In this document: positions 7,893-17,243 of the stretch, piece after piece
Position numbering within the stretch: the stretch's first letter is position 1
Layout of the letters: every line of letters starts with the position of its first letter
NCBI GenBank assembly: GCA_020436935.1
Contig: JAGQWX010000017.1
Span: 1-64,000, forward strand
Reading direction: 5' to 3'
Length of the DNA stretch: 64,000 bases
Source of the DNA: Saprospiraceae bacterium
GTDB taxonomy: Bacteria; Bacteroidota; Bacteroidia; Chitinophagales; Saprospiraceae
The notes under the pieces: generated by a model
Database searches by the model: none
The model's input: only the letters and a program-made list of their open reading frames with translations
What the model was told of the DNA's origin: nothing
Position numbers and translations under genes: made by a program

Positions 7893-9048
7893 AAAGCCTT
7901 GCTACTGACATGATGTAGAGGGTTCCTTTGATTTTTACCTGGGCATTGTGTTGGTTGGTAAATCTTATGAGGCAGGTATTATTTGATGCGTCAACACTGT
8001 GTGGGGCCATGGTTACATAGGACCAGTCGACATAGTCAGGGTGGGGGTCTGGTATGAATTGGGAGATAGAAACCCGCACATTGTCTGCGCTTCCCGAAAA
8101 ATCTACAATGTTGCATTCATAATCAAAGCGAACGCCCGGGCCCATAGTCAGATTTACGCTTTTAGAATTAAAGCCTATTTGCAGTTGAGAACTACCATTG
8201 CTGGTTACTACGCCATGGTCATTGATTTTATCGGCCTCAAGATTTCCGTCGATGATCACATCTCCGTCAAACTTGCTGTCTCCGCCTTTGACCCTGAGTT
8301 TTTTGCTAAAATCAACACTGCCTCCAACAGCAAAACTTTCATCGACCCTGAAAGAAGAATCTATTCTGGCATCGCCATAAACCCTCAGCTTATATCCACT
8401 CGGTCCGCCACCCAAGCCGAGGTCTTCCATTCTGGAAATTCCCCAAACCCTGAACTGATATCCTCCGGCGGAAGCACCAACGCCCAATCGATCATTGATA
8501 ATCACAGAATCCATCCTTGATTCACCTTTCTGGATTGTCAATCCATCAAAAATAGAGAAGCCTTTGACATGCAACTCTTCACTGGTTTTATTAAGATTAT
8601 TGATGCGAACTTTACCACCAAAATGACTGTAACCATCGGTGACCTGAAGTTTGATCTGAGCATCATTGTCGAATAAATTGCTGTTTCCAAAAGCAGCATT
8701 TTGTCCATGAATAGTACTGCCCCTCATACTGCCATTGACGTTGAATTTATAAGTGGAAGAAGTAGTACCAACGCCGACATGCCCATTGGGTGTTATAGTA
8801 AATCTGGATTGACCGCCGGTGTAAAAGCGCATTCCATTGACAGGGTGATATGCAATGCCGGCATTTCTTTCATGGCCGTAGACAAGCGCAAAGGAATCCA
8901 GAAATCCGTTGCCTTCCTGATTTACATCCAGCATAAGACCACCTGCAATGGTGAGTTTTTCTTGTGGTTCGGAGACGCCAATGCCTACATTTTGGGCCAA
9001 AAGAATCTGGTGTGACAGCAATACTGCCACTGCAATAAATTTTCTCAT
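7891..9048 (-). CDS. exported repeat protein of tail-fibre-like beta type, function unknown
   Basis: A 385-residue protein with a signal peptide (MRKFIAVAVLLSHQILLAQ). The mature part begins NVGIGVSEPQEKLTIAGG and is built of recurring short units of the form VGVGT..-Y-F-VNG and LGVGASAGGYQFRVWG, the pattern found in many Bacteroidota surface proteins related to phage tail-fibre stems. No peptidase S74 chaperone domain and no type IX sorting domain could be recognised at the end. A structural or adhesive surface role is likely, but no specific function can be assigned. Confidence 0.75.
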   Translation of the reverse strand: MRKFIAVAVLLSHQILLAQNVGIGVSEPQEKLTIAGGLMLDVNQEGNGFLDSFALVYGHERNAGIAYHPVNGMRFYTGGQSRFTITPNGHVGVGTTSSTYKFNVNGSMRGSTIHGQNAAFGNSNLFDNDAQIKLQVTDGYSHFGGKVRINNLNKTSEELHVKGFSIFDGLTIQKGESRMDSVIINDRLGVGASAGGYQFRVWGISRMEDLGLGGGPSGYKLRVYGDARIDSSFRVDESFAVGGSVDFSKKLRVKGGDSKFDGDVIIDGNLEADKINDHGVVTSNGSSQLQIGFNSKSVNLTMGPGVRFDYECNIVDFSGSADNVRVSISQFIPDPHPDYVDWSYVTMAPHSVDASNNTCLIRFTNQHNAQVKIKGTLYIMSVARL

Positions 9049-9090
9049 AACTGAGGAGTTAATTAATGTTTAATGATTTAAATGTGGTCT

Positions 9091-9606
9091 TTATTTGTCT
9101 TCCAGAAGCCAGCCGACATAAGCAATCTTCCATTTACCCTCGTGTTTTTCAAGAATTCTGGTTTCTCTGCTAAGGCCTGCCATATCCATCAAACTGTCGC
9201 CTGTATCTTCTCCATACTGATCAAATGTGAGCCATGCAACATCTTTGTAAATGCGCAGATTGATGTTTTTTCTGCGGACATTATTGGCTGTGGGATTGGG
9301 CTCAGGACTTGCCTCCATATGTGCCTTGGTACGGGCGCTCCTTTCTTCCCACCCTTTGACGACGGTTACTCCGCCATCCTTCCACCAACCCATCGTTCTC
9401 ACATACGGACTGTGGACCCAATAAGAAGCAAATGCTTCATAATCTTTGTCCCAAAATGCTTTGGATTCTCCGGAAATGACTTCCATGATTTGCAACGAAT
9501 CACTGACGTTTTCAGGTAGCTTGTATTTGAATTCGTCCTCATTTTTGAAATAATATCCACTAGCAAACAATTGTACGATGACTGTTATAAAAAATAATTG
9601 TTTCAT
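9091..9606 (-). CDS. exported SnoaL/DUF4440-like protein
   Basis: 171 residues with a short hydrophobic N-terminus (MKQLFFITVIVQLFASGYYF). The body fits the NTF2-like cone fold: an early helix with IMEVISGESKAFWDKDYEAFASYW, then a strand-rich half ending in RILEKHEGKWKIAYVGWLLE, the usual end of DUF4440/SnoaL-like proteins. These bind small molecules, and many have no known activity. It lies 42 bases upstream of the tail-fibre-like gene on the same strand, so they may be co-transcribed. Confidence 0.7.
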   Translation of the reverse strand: MKQLFFITVIVQLFASGYYFKNEDEFKYKLPENVSDSLQIMEVISGESKAFWDKDYEAFASYWVHSPYVRTMGWWKDGGVTVVKGWEERSARTKAHMEASPEPNPTANNVRRKNINLRIYKDVAWLTFDQYGEDTGDSLMDMAGLSRETRILEKHEGKWKIAYVGWLLEDK

Positions 9607-9959
9607 GATTTTTTGATTTTAATTAATATGATGAAACAAAGATGATTGATTGTTATTCCATGGTGTCTTTGTACTTATCCAGTGGATGTTTTGATTGATC
9701 GAATGGAAAAAAGCTTACTGATTTGAGTTTTGACACAAGGGTTTTATGCAAGGATTATTCTGGATTGACTGGATTGCGAATTTTATTAAATATCAGGTAA
9801 TCAATGATTTGTGCTGATTTTAAATGCCTGGTTTTATGCAAGTGAAGGATTTCTGTAAATCCGTATTATATGTCATATGGAGAAAGACTGGTTAATTTTG
9901 CGTCTCGTATATTTTTAATGAGTATGAACATTGAATAAAGTGTGATGCAAATTAAAGCA
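9607..9959. other. intergenic stretch without a recognisable gene
   Basis: AT-rich spacer of 353 bases between two minus-strand genes. No open frame with motif support, no hairpin followed by a T run, and no strong promoter match was seen. Confidence 0.5.
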
Positions 9960-11351
9960 TTACTGAACTACAATATTTTTTATAAAACCTGAACTGAAAT
10001 AGTTGTTATGGATGACTTTGGAAGTGTCTACATGTTTTTTGCTATTCACAATTCCCAGACCATATTTAGCTTGTGAAAGAATAGTATCTTTAGGATTTGA
10101 TATAATAAATTTATTTCCGGTTAATTCTACTGGAGATAATATGCCGGAAATTGTAAGTGAGTACGTTGTGTTTATGCCTTTGATCGGAGCCTGATCAATG
10201 ATTTGGTTGCCATTTATATGATATGATTCGTTAGGTCTTCCGTTTAAGAGTAAAATGCCAGTATATCCAACAGGGTTTGTAGGCCGGGTTAAATTTTTTT
10301 GAAGCCCATTTTTTGACAATATATTTCTTTGAATACTGACAGGGAAGAATGAACAAATACCATAGTAGCCATTAGAATCAATCTTATTTTCTTCAATTGA
10401 GACTCCTGTCGGGTAATACGGTACGCCAATGGAGTCCCAACATAAAATTCCTGAATTTCCATTATTTAAAATGTGGTTGCCGGAAATGATTACATTTTTT
10501 ATTTGGCCGGTCTGAGCAGGTAAATAATCCTTATACATTTTTACTTCAACACCGTGGATTGTATTATTGGCAATGGTGTTGTTTCTAATTATTACATCTA
10601 CACCACCGGGATACAAATCAATACCATCCTGAACGTTGTTGGATATTAAATTTGACTCAATCAATATTCCTGTGCAATTTGACAAGGTTTTGATTCCATT
10701 GGAATTTCCACCTAAACTGTTGATTATTTTACAATTTTTAATGCTGACATCATCTACCTTATATTTATGTAATTCAACCGGATTCACACCCAAATGCCCG
10801 AGTTGTATCTGATGTGCATTGCCCTCTAAATGACAACTATCGATACGAATATGATTCCCTTTTTTTATCCAAATGGCTGAATAATGGTTTTTTAATTGAA
10901 GCCTTTTAATGATGATTGGAGCTTTGCCTGATTTCCATTCATTTTCAATATCTATCAGTCCGTGACTGTATTTGGAATTGACGTATTTTTCCATACTCAG
11001 ACTAAAGTTATCAATGAGAATAGATTGTTGATTAACAATTTTAATGGCCGAATTTTGGATCGAACTTTCCTTTGTTAAATGTTCATCGCCAGTAAATCCA
11101 ATCAATTTCCATCCTGATTTGAGCAATAATTCCTCATCTGATTTAATAAAAATAGTATCTCTATTTTTTAATTTTAATACTTGAGACCCTGACGGAATAT
11201 TATTAATCCTGTCAACATCAAGGTATCTTTTTCCTGTGCTTTCATCCCAAATGGATAAGTTTTGTTCGTCAATGATGTATTCTGATGGCAAGCACATTGA
11301 GCTTGTGCAAATGATGCAGGATATAAAAATGAGGAAGGAGAAATTGTTCAT
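9960..11351 (-). CDS. exported right-handed beta-helix protein
   Basis: 463 residues, signal-peptide-like start (MNNFSFLIFISCIICTSS). From about residue 140 onward it shows the parallel beta-helix repeat pattern: short turns rich in Asn and Gly such as IIRNNTIANNTIHGVEVKMY, VIISGNHILNNGNSGI and SIEENKIDSNGYYGI, each about 22-25 residues. This is the Beta_helix / NosD-type architecture shared by polysaccharide lyases and by structural proteins. No catalytic residues could be assigned, so polysaccharide binding or cleavage is only a possibility. Base composition is lower in GC than its neighbours. Confidence 0.8.
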   Translation of the reverse strand: MNNFSFLIFISCIICTSSMCLPSEYIIDEQNLSIWDESTGKRYLDVDRINNIPSGSQVLKLKNRDTIFIKSDEELLLKSGWKLIGFTGDEHLTKESSIQNSAIKIVNQQSILIDNFSLSMEKYVNSKYSHGLIDIENEWKSGKAPIIIKRLQLKNHYSAIWIKKGNHIRIDSCHLEGNAHQIQLGHLGVNPVELHKYKVDDVSIKNCKIINSLGGNSNGIKTLSNCTGILIESNLISNNVQDGIDLYPGGVDVIIRNNTIANNTIHGVEVKMYKDYLPAQTGQIKNVIISGNHILNNGNSGILCWDSIGVPYYPTGVSIEENKIDSNGYYGICSFFPVSIQRNILSKNGLQKNLTRPTNPVGYTGILLLNGRPNESYHINGNQIIDQAPIKGINTTYSLTISGILSPVELTGNKFIISNPKDTILSQAKYGLGIVNSKKHVDTSKVIHNNYFSSGFIKNIVVQ

Positions 11352-11457
11352 ATTGTATTGATATTGCAGATCCGATGTTAATAATTAAGTCAGATAATTC
11401 TTATTTTTCGGCAAGTCTTTATGATTTCTAAAGTTAAATAAAATGAAGAATCTTTGG

Positions 11458-11486
11458 TTGCTGAAAGTTCAAAACCCCTATCTTTC
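11458..11486 (+). promoter_or_regulatory. possible promoter of the M20 deacylase gene
   Basis: TTG at 11458-11460, a spacer of 18 bases, then TATCTTTC at 11479-11486, one mismatch from TAnnTTTG. The start codon at 11502 is 16 bases further on. Confidence 0.35.
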
Positions 11487-11501
11487 GCCCAAAGTCCTTT
11501 T

Positions 11502-12656
11502 ATGAACGTTACAGAAATCCTCCATCACCTCATTTCATTTCCTGTCCTTGGAGGCCAGGTCAATAGCAGTATCGCAAGCTGGATTGAAAACTATCTGACG
11601 CAGAATGGCGTCGCTTTTGTCAATGTATGGAATGAGGAGAAAACCAAACGTTGCATCCATTGTCGGATAGGTCCGGCGATTGACGGAGGGGTCATTCTTT
11701 CGGGTCATATGGATGTGGTGCCTGTGGATGGCCAGGACTGGACTTATCCTCCTTTTGAATTGACTGATCCGGGCGATGGAAAGCTGTATGGGCGGGGAAC
11801 CAGCGACATGAAAGGATATGTTGCCTGTTGTTTGTCTTTGGTGCCTGAAATGATGGTGGCCGATTTGAAAAGACCCATTTATCTGGCGCTTTCCTTCGAT
11901 GAAGAAATCGGTTGTCGCTCCGGCCAAATGCTGGCCAACCATATGCGCGATTATTACGAAGAAAAACCTGCCTTTGCCATCATTGGCGAACCAACCATGC
12001 TCCATGGCTTCAATTGTCAAAAAGGCATTGTGGTGTATAAAACGAGCCTCAATGGCATCAATGCCCACAGCAGTAAAATCATGGAGAAAGTGAGTGCCAT
12101 CCACGAGTCTGCAAGGCTCATCACCTGGCTGGAGGATAAGATGCATGAGCTGATCGGCAATGGTCACATCGACCACAGGTTTGTGCCTCCACACACTACT
12201 TTTCACGTAGGTACATTTGAAAAAAGCGGCACACAATTCAATATAGTAAGTGACAGTGCTTCCTTCATGTGGGAAATCAGAAACATTCCTATGGACTCCA
12301 TTGCTGGCCTCTTCGGAGAGTTTGAAGCCTTTTGCAGAGAGAGGGAGGTCATTTGCCAACAAAAATTCCCTGACTTCCGCATCGTCAATGAAGAAATCCA
12401 CGACGAAGTTCCCTCTCTGGATACACCGGAAGAGAGTAGGGTAGTTGAGCTCATACGTACCATCACCGGCAATCATGCCATAAAATCAGCTGCCTATGCT
12501 GCCGAAGCTGGACAATTTCAAAGAGCTGGATTTGAGGCCATCATATGCGGACCCGGAGACATTGACCAGGCGCATAAGGCCGACGAATTTATTTCAAAAG
12601 ATCAGCTGCAGAAAGGTGTGGGGATGATTAGAAAACTGATCGAGATTTCCTGCTAA
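11502..12656 (+). CDS. argE: M20 family deacylase, acetylornithine deacetylase-like
   Basis: 384 residues from the ATG at 11502; an upstream TTG at 11454 would add an unsupported 16 residues. The di-zinc M20 motifs are present: LSGHMDVVPVDGQDW (metal His and Asp), GRGTSDMKGY (bridging Asp), FDEEIGC (catalytic Glu-Glu) and GEPT. The dimerisation domain insertion follows near residue 175-290. The family includes ArgE, DapE and succinyl-ornithine deacylases; the sequence looks most like ArgE, which removes the acetyl group from N-acetylornithine in arginine synthesis, but no other arg gene is nearby, so substrate is uncertain. Confidence 0.8.
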   Translation: MNVTEILHHLISFPVLGGQVNSSIASWIENYLTQNGVAFVNVWNEEKTKRCIHCRIGPAIDGGVILSGHMDVVPVDGQDWTYPPFELTDPGDGKLYGRGTSDMKGYVACCLSLVPEMMVADLKRPIYLALSFDEEIGCRSGQMLANHMRDYYEEKPAFAIIGEPTMLHGFNCQKGIVVYKTSLNGINAHSSKIMEKVSAIHESARLITWLEDKMHELIGNGHIDHRFVPPHTTFHVGTFEKSGTQFNIVSDSASFMWEIRNIPMDSIAGLFGEFEAFCREREVICQQKFPDFRIVNEEIHDEVPSLDTPEESRVVELIRTITGNHAIKSAAYAAEAGQFQRAGFEAIICGPGDIDQAHKADEFISKDQLQKGVGMIRKLIEISC

Positions 12657-12742
12657 AAATAAATTTAATGATAATTAATTCACCACTAATAATTTCACTT
12701 TAATCGTTAACAATTCTCCATTTATCCTTAATCATTAATTCT

Positions 12743-13186
12743 TTGATTATAAGTTTTGATCTCGACGATACTTTGATTCCTTCCTCAAATTCATTTGAAT
12801 GTGAACAATCAAATATTTTAGGAAAATTATTGGGATTAGAACCACTCAGGAAGGGAACCAAAGAATTGTTTAAATTATTAAAAAAAGACGGACATGAAAT
12901 TTGGATTTACACTACATCTTATCGCAGTAAAAATAAGATAAGATTGATTTTCGGAATTCACGGCTTATTTCCACAAAGGATTATCAATCAAACCATTAAT
13001 GCTAAAGTTTTAAAAAGATACAATTGTTATTCCTCCAAGAATCCGTCATTGTTTGGAATTGATCTCCACATTGACGACGCAAAAGGAGTAAAAATGGAAT
13101 CAGAAAAAGATAATTCCAATGTGTTGATTATCCTTCCTGAAAATAATAATTGGGTAATTGAAATAATTAATTCAATTGCGAATTAA
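12743..13186 (+). CDS. small HAD-superfamily hydrolase
   Basis: 147 residues with the HAD motifs in order: IISFDLDDTLIPS (nucleophile Asp and acid/base Asp), WIYTTSYRS (motif II Thr/Ser), and GIDLHIDDAKG (motif IV acidic pair). It lacks a large cap domain. The start is a TTG, as no ATG lies before the first motif. Low GC and isolated position before a repeat array. Substrate unknown; small phosphatases of this kind act on sugar or nucleotide phosphates. Confidence 0.7.
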   Translation: MIISFDLDDTLIPSSNSFECEQSNILGKLLGLEPLRKGTKELFKLLKKDGHEIWIYTTSYRSKNKIRLIFGIHGLFPQRIINQTINAKVLKRYNCYSSKNPSLFGIDLHIDDAKGVKMESEKDNSNVLIILPENNNWVIEIINSIAN

Positions 13187-13202
13187 AACCTTGGTAATAA
13201 AA

Positions 13203-14048
13203 GATGTAGTAAATGTGACATATACGTCATGAATTATTGTGAATTATGATGAAAAAATCAATTCCCAATTTGCTAATATGCCTAATCGCCAAAATGCAAA
13301 AAAGCAATTTCAGCTAAAGACCAACACCCAAAGACCAAAGACTGGCTTCGACTTCGCTTGCTTCGACTCCGCTCAGCCACCTAAATCGTATTAATTTCGA
13401 ATGTAAACTCTTTTAAAAAGGGTGTAGTAAATGTGACATATACGTCATGAATTAGGCTAAAATTCCAAAAGCCAAAAAACTAAAACGCCAATTTGCTAAT
13501 ATGCCAAAATGCTAAAACGCAATTTCTTCCAAAGACCAATACCCAAAGACCAAAGACTGGCTTCGACTCCGCTGGCTTCGACTCCGCTCAGCCACCTGTA
13601 CCGAATTAATTATGAATGGAAGCTCTGAGAAAGGTGTAGTAAATGTGAAATATACGTCATGAATTAGGCTAAAATTCCAAAAGCCAAAAAACTAAAACGC
13701 CAATTTGCTAATATGCCAAAATGCTAAAACGCAATTTCTTCCAAAGACCAACACCCAAGGCCCAAAGACTGGCTTCGACTTCGCTGGCTTCGACTTCGCT
13801 CAGCCACCTAAATTGTATTAATTACGAATGTAAATTCGTGTAAAAAGGATGTAGTAAATGTGACATATACGTCATGAATTAATTATGAATGGAAGCTCTA
13901 AGAAAGGTGTAGTAAATGTGACATATACGTCATAAATTAGATAAAATTCCCAAACCCAAAAAACTAAAACCCCAATACGCAAATATGCCAAAAAGCCAAT
14001 ACGCTCAAAACCCAAAGACCACCTTTGACTTCACTTAGACCCCACAAA
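13203..14048 (+). repeat. tandem array of a 212-bp unit (four full-length or near full-length copies, one short)
   Basis: Units begin at about 13203, 13421, 13633, 13847 and 13906. Each opens with a segment containing GTAGTAAATG, then the near-palindrome TGACATATACGTCA (one base changed in unit 3), then GAATTA. Full units go on through a phased string of words like ATGCCAAAATGC, then GACCAAAGACTGGCTTCGAC and CCGCTCAGCCACC, and end with GAATGGAAGCTCT or a relative. Unit 4 is cut to about 59 bases by an internal deletion; unit 5 is the most diverged. No open frame is conserved between units. It fills the 883 bases between the HAD gene and the end of the LD-carboxypeptidase gene. Confidence 0.85.
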
Positions 14049-14069
14049 TTTCCCTTTAACCTTTAACTT

Positions 14070-15080
14070 TTAACATTTAACAGACAATAATTTCCTATCC
14101 GCATCAATGCTTCCTTCCCCACCCAAAGGAATAGGCGCAATTTTATCGATATGGCCAAAGGGAGCGCCATAATATGTTGGTTTGCCAATTGCGGAAAACT
14201 GGGAAGTGAGGGTTTCTTTTAATGAAAAAGAAAATGCTGCATTTTCGGGATTACAGTCATTAAAAATGCCGAGCACAAATCCTGCGGCTTCTTCCAAATC
14301 ACTTGCTGATTTGAGCTGTGTGAGCATGCGATCGATGCGGTAGGGTTCTTCTCCAACATCTTCAATAAATACTAGTTTGTTTTTGAATTTTGGCAGGAAA
14401 TCTGTGCCGCACATGGAAGCGAGAAGGGTGAGATTTCCACCAATAAGTTTGCCTTCAGCTTTCCCGGAAACAATGGTGTAGGCAAATTCTCCATCTGTTC
14501 TTTCCCCTTCAGGAATAGGCTCAAATTGGAATTCATTTTTCTCACCAAAAAGCATGACCCTGGTTTGCTCCAGGGTGAATTCCGACCACTTGGAAGCAAG
14601 CATAGTGGCGTGGTAGCCCATGATACCGGTCTTTCGGTATATGGAAAGCAATGGACCAGTTATGTCACTGTAGCCGATCAATGGTTTAGCATTTTTTTTG
14701 ATGAGCTTATAATCGATCTGATCGAGAATCCTGGTGGTGCCATAACCACCCCGCAGACACCATACGGCCTTGACGTCTTTGTTTGCATAGGCGCTGTGCA
14801 AATCTTCAAGCCTTTCTGCATCCGTGCCGGACAAAAATCCACTTTTGCCTCGTATATATTTTCCAAAGACCGGTTCAAGGCCCAATTGATTTAGATTTTC
14901 TGCGACATATTCAAATCGGTCGTCTTTGATTGGACCAGATGGAGCTACAACACCTACCATATCACCTGCTTTAAGCAAAGGGGTCTTTTTGTCTTTATCT
15001 TCCATGAGATGTATTGTATTGGCCAGGGGCATCATACTTACCAAACCCAGCATTGATGTATTGAATGTTCTTCTTTTCAT
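14070..15080 (-). CDS. LD-carboxypeptidase (peptidase S66), exported
   Basis: 336 residues with an N-terminal signal-like region that begins MKRRTFNTSMLGLVSMMPLA, possibly a Tat-type signal. The S66 family removes the terminal D-Ala from murein tetrapeptides (LdcA) or cleaves related peptides. Motifs: VGVVAPSGP near the N-terminus, LRGGYGTTRILDQID, nucleophile Ser in LIGYSDITG, Glu in FIEDVGEEPYRIDRML, and the C-terminal His in FGHIDKIAPIPLG, which together form the Ser-Glu-His triad. Substrate could be murein peptide or another LD-peptide; the exported location is unusual for the classical cytoplasmic LdcA. Confidence 0.88.
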   Translation of the reverse strand: MKRRTFNTSMLGLVSMMPLANTIHLMEDKDKKTPLLKAGDMVGVVAPSGPIKDDRFEYVAENLNQLGLEPVFGKYIRGKSGFLSGTDAERLEDLHSAYANKDVKAVWCLRGGYGTTRILDQIDYKLIKKNAKPLIGYSDITGPLLSIYRKTGIMGYHATMLASKWSEFTLEQTRVMLFGEKNEFQFEPIPEGERTDGEFAYTIVSGKAEGKLIGGNLTLLASMCGTDFLPKFKNKLVFIEDVGEEPYRIDRMLTQLKSASDLEEAAGFVLGIFNDCNPENAAFSFSLKETLTSQFSAIGKPTYYGAPFGHIDKIAPIPLGGEGSIDADRKLLSVKC

Positions 15081-15514
15081 TGATTTTGATCGACATGAAT
15101 CTTTTTATCGATGTCTTTGATGTTTTAATCAGTGTCAATAATGACAATTTTTTTGATTTTATCATTCAACCTTACAAATAAATTTAGCTCTTAGCTGTAA
15201 GCTGTTAGACCTTAGCTATTAGCTGTTAGCTTCAATCTCCTATCTCTGATCTCCTTACTCCCATCTCCGTCCTCCAACCTCCCTCCTCCATTTAATAAAT
15301 GATCTTTGTCACCTCCGCACCTCATTTCCGTCATCCATGATCAAAATCAATACTGCATAATTTTGTCTTCGAAATGAGGATGATGTTTGATTATCGAAAA
15401 ATGATTTTATTTGTATGGACACTAGTTTTAGACCCTGGATCACCATGAACCGGGTTGTCATGCTCATTAGTTGTAAACTGTAATTTTTCTAAATTAAAAT
15501 ATTCAAATCAATAT
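15081..15514. other. intergenic stretch with low-complexity words
   Basis: Between 15180 and 15300 the sequence repeats variants of TTAGCTGTTAGC and then a pyrimidine-rich run of words like CTCCTATCTC. Such degenerate runs are common between genes in Bacteroidota and look like replication-slippage products. TAATTTTG at 15358-15365 matches the -7 consensus but has no TTG at the right distance. No gene is seen. Confidence 0.5.
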
Positions 15515-16801
15515 ATGTTTCCTAATATAAAGTATGTATCGGCAGCAGATGCGCTGTCCATCATTGAAAGCGGTATGAGGGTTTATGTGCATGGAAGTGC
15601 TCAGACTCCATTGTTTTTATTGAAAGAATTGGGTGCTCAGAAAGACAGGCTGCGCGATGTTGAAATGGTATTTATCACGGTCCAGGGCGATATAACCGTG
15701 GCCAGACCTGAATTTGAAGGGCATTTTAAGCTCAATTGTATGTTTGTGTCCGAACCGGTTCGCAAAGCTGTGAATGAGGGTAGGGCGGACTATATGCCGG
15801 TATTCCTGAGTGATATTCCGGATTTATTCAACAGAGGAATATTGCCTTTGGATGTTGCACTGGTTCAGGTGAGTCCTCCCGATAAACACGGTTATTGTAG
15901 CCTCGGATTGAGTGTAGACATAGCTCGAAGTGCGGTCAACAATGCAACACATATCATTGCACTGGTAAATCCACGAGTGCCGAGAACCCATGGCGACAGT
16001 ATCATCCACGCTACCAGATTTGCGAAAATGGTATACCACGAGGCAGAATTGCCGGAGGTGGATTATGGGTCAAAGGTGGCGGATGCCGAACTGCTGATTG
16101 GTGCCAATATTGCAGAAATGATTGAGGACGGAAGTACTATACAAATGGGCATAGGTACCATTCCCGATGCTGTACTCAAAAAGTTAACAGGACATAAAAA
16201 CCTGGGCATCCACACGGAAATGCTGAGCGATGGAATCATTCCATTATTTGAAAATGATGTGATCAACAACAGCAAAAAAGTAATTCACCCATATAAAACA
16301 GTAACCGGCTTTGCCATCGGCACCCGAAAACTATATGATTACATAGACGATAATCCTGCTTTCACATTCCTTGATATTGATTATGTTAATGACCCGCATG
16401 TGATCCGAAGGAATCCAAAGGTGGTAGCCATCAACAGTGCCATTGAAGTGGACATCAGCGGACAAGTATGTTCAGACAGTATTGGTACCAAACAATACAG
16501 CGGCATAGGTGGTCAGATGGACTTTATGCGGGGAGCTGCTTTGAGTGTAGGAGGTAAACCCATTATTGCCATCACCAGCCGTACCGCCAAAGGAGTGCCG
16601 CGCATTGTGCCAACACTCAATCCCGGAGCCGGAGTGGTAACCAGTCGGGGACACGTGCATTATGTCGTCACTGAATATGGATCTGCTTATTTATTTGGAA
16701 AGAATCTCAGACAAAGGGCCAGGGCATTGATCAATATCGCTCACCCGGACGACAGAGCCATGCTTGAGGAAGCATGTTTCAACAGGTTCCATAAATTTTA
16801 A
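15515..16801 (+). CDS. acetyl-CoA hydrolase/transferase family CoA-transferase
   Basis: 428 residues from the ATG at 15515 (MFPNIKYVSAADAL); the open frame starts 20 codons earlier but those residues are not family-like. It has the two CoA-transferase halves of the Cat1 / 4-hydroxybutyrate CoA-transferase family. Landmarks are VYVHGSAQTPLFLL near the start, IQMGIGTIPDAVL, LGIHTEMLSDG with the presumed catalytic Glu, and GIGGQMDFMRGA. Members move CoA between acetate and an acyl acid. A link to handling of acetoacetate or short acids from amino acid breakdown is possible but not shown by the context. Confidence 0.85.
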   Translation: MFPNIKYVSAADALSIIESGMRVYVHGSAQTPLFLLKELGAQKDRLRDVEMVFITVQGDITVARPEFEGHFKLNCMFVSEPVRKAVNEGRADYMPVFLSDIPDLFNRGILPLDVALVQVSPPDKHGYCSLGLSVDIARSAVNNATHIIALVNPRVPRTHGDSIIHATRFAKMVYHEAELPEVDYGSKVADAELLIGANIAEMIEDGSTIQMGIGTIPDAVLKKLTGHKNLGIHTEMLSDGIIPLFENDVINNSKKVIHPYKTVTGFAIGTRKLYDYIDDNPAFTFLDIDYVNDPHVIRRNPKVVAINSAIEVDISGQVCSDSIGTKQYSGIGGQMDFMRGAALSVGGKPIIAITSRTAKGVPRIVPTLNPGAGVVTSRGHVHYVVTEYGSAYLFGKNLRQRARALINIAHPDDRAMLEEACFNRFHKF

Positions 16802-16837
16802 GCAGCAACCAAAATCTGAAGTGTCTGGAGGGAAGTC

Positions 16838-16867
16838 TTGCGTGGTTTTTAGAAAATTTTACCTTTG
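16838..16867 (+). promoter_or_regulatory. Bacteroidota-type promoter with no gene directly downstream
   Basis: TTG at 16838-16840, exactly 19 bases, then TACCTTTG at 16860-16867. This is a full match to the TTG / TAnnTTTG pattern. Transcription would begin near 16874, inside a gap of 440 bases that has no supported gene on that strand. Confidence 0.55.
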
Positions 16868-16873
16868 CGGCAG

Positions 16874-17085
16874 ATTTTCGAATGCGTTAAAGTATTTCCG
16901 GAACTCAGATAAAATATTTCATTTATCATCCCGGCTGAGACATCTGAGTATTTTTGTTATAGCAAATATTCATGTATGTAAGTTGTTGTAAGACAGATTA
17001 TATTAAAACAAAGTTTCATATATAACATAATAAAATATCGGAATTATTCATCAGGGAATACCCTGTATTTCCACTTTTTTTAAAG
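16874..17085 (+). ncRNA. candidate small RNA
   Basis: The stretch between the promoter at 16838-16867 and a possible terminator. The latter is GGAATA-CCCTG-TATTTCC at about 17055-17073, followed by ACTTTTTTT. The interval has stop codons in all frames at short intervals and no coding motif. The call depends on these two signals alone; no known RNA family was recognised. Confidence 0.3.
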
Positions 17086-17112
17086 TTTTTTTGACAAAAA
17101 GAGATCAAATAT

Positions 17113-17143
17113 TTTGCTTGATGAATTTATTCCGATATTTTTG
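17113..17143 (+). promoter_or_regulatory. promoter of the thioredoxin-fold gene
   Basis: TTTG at 17113-17116, 19 bases, then TATTTTTG at 17136-17143, a full consensus match. It leaves an untranslated leader of about 90 bases before the ATG at 17244; that leader contains TATACT-TTTT-AGTATA, a small hairpin. Confidence 0.55.
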
Positions 17144-17243
17144 CTTCAGATTGAGTATCCCCCCTTATTCAAATAGATAATCTCAATTCCCCATCCCCTG
17201 AGCATATACTTTTTAGTATAATTTAAATTAACATTATCCCGCA

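Noticed and set aside
13203-14048. Tandem array read as a repetitive coding region or integron cassettes
   Set aside because: No open frame persists through a unit, and no integrase or attC-like sites adjoin.
15180-15300. TTAGCTGTTAGC words as a possible origin or binding-site cluster
   Set aside because: Degenerate spacing and copies, no DnaA-box-like nonamers and no replication genes nearby; looks like slippage-derived low complexity.
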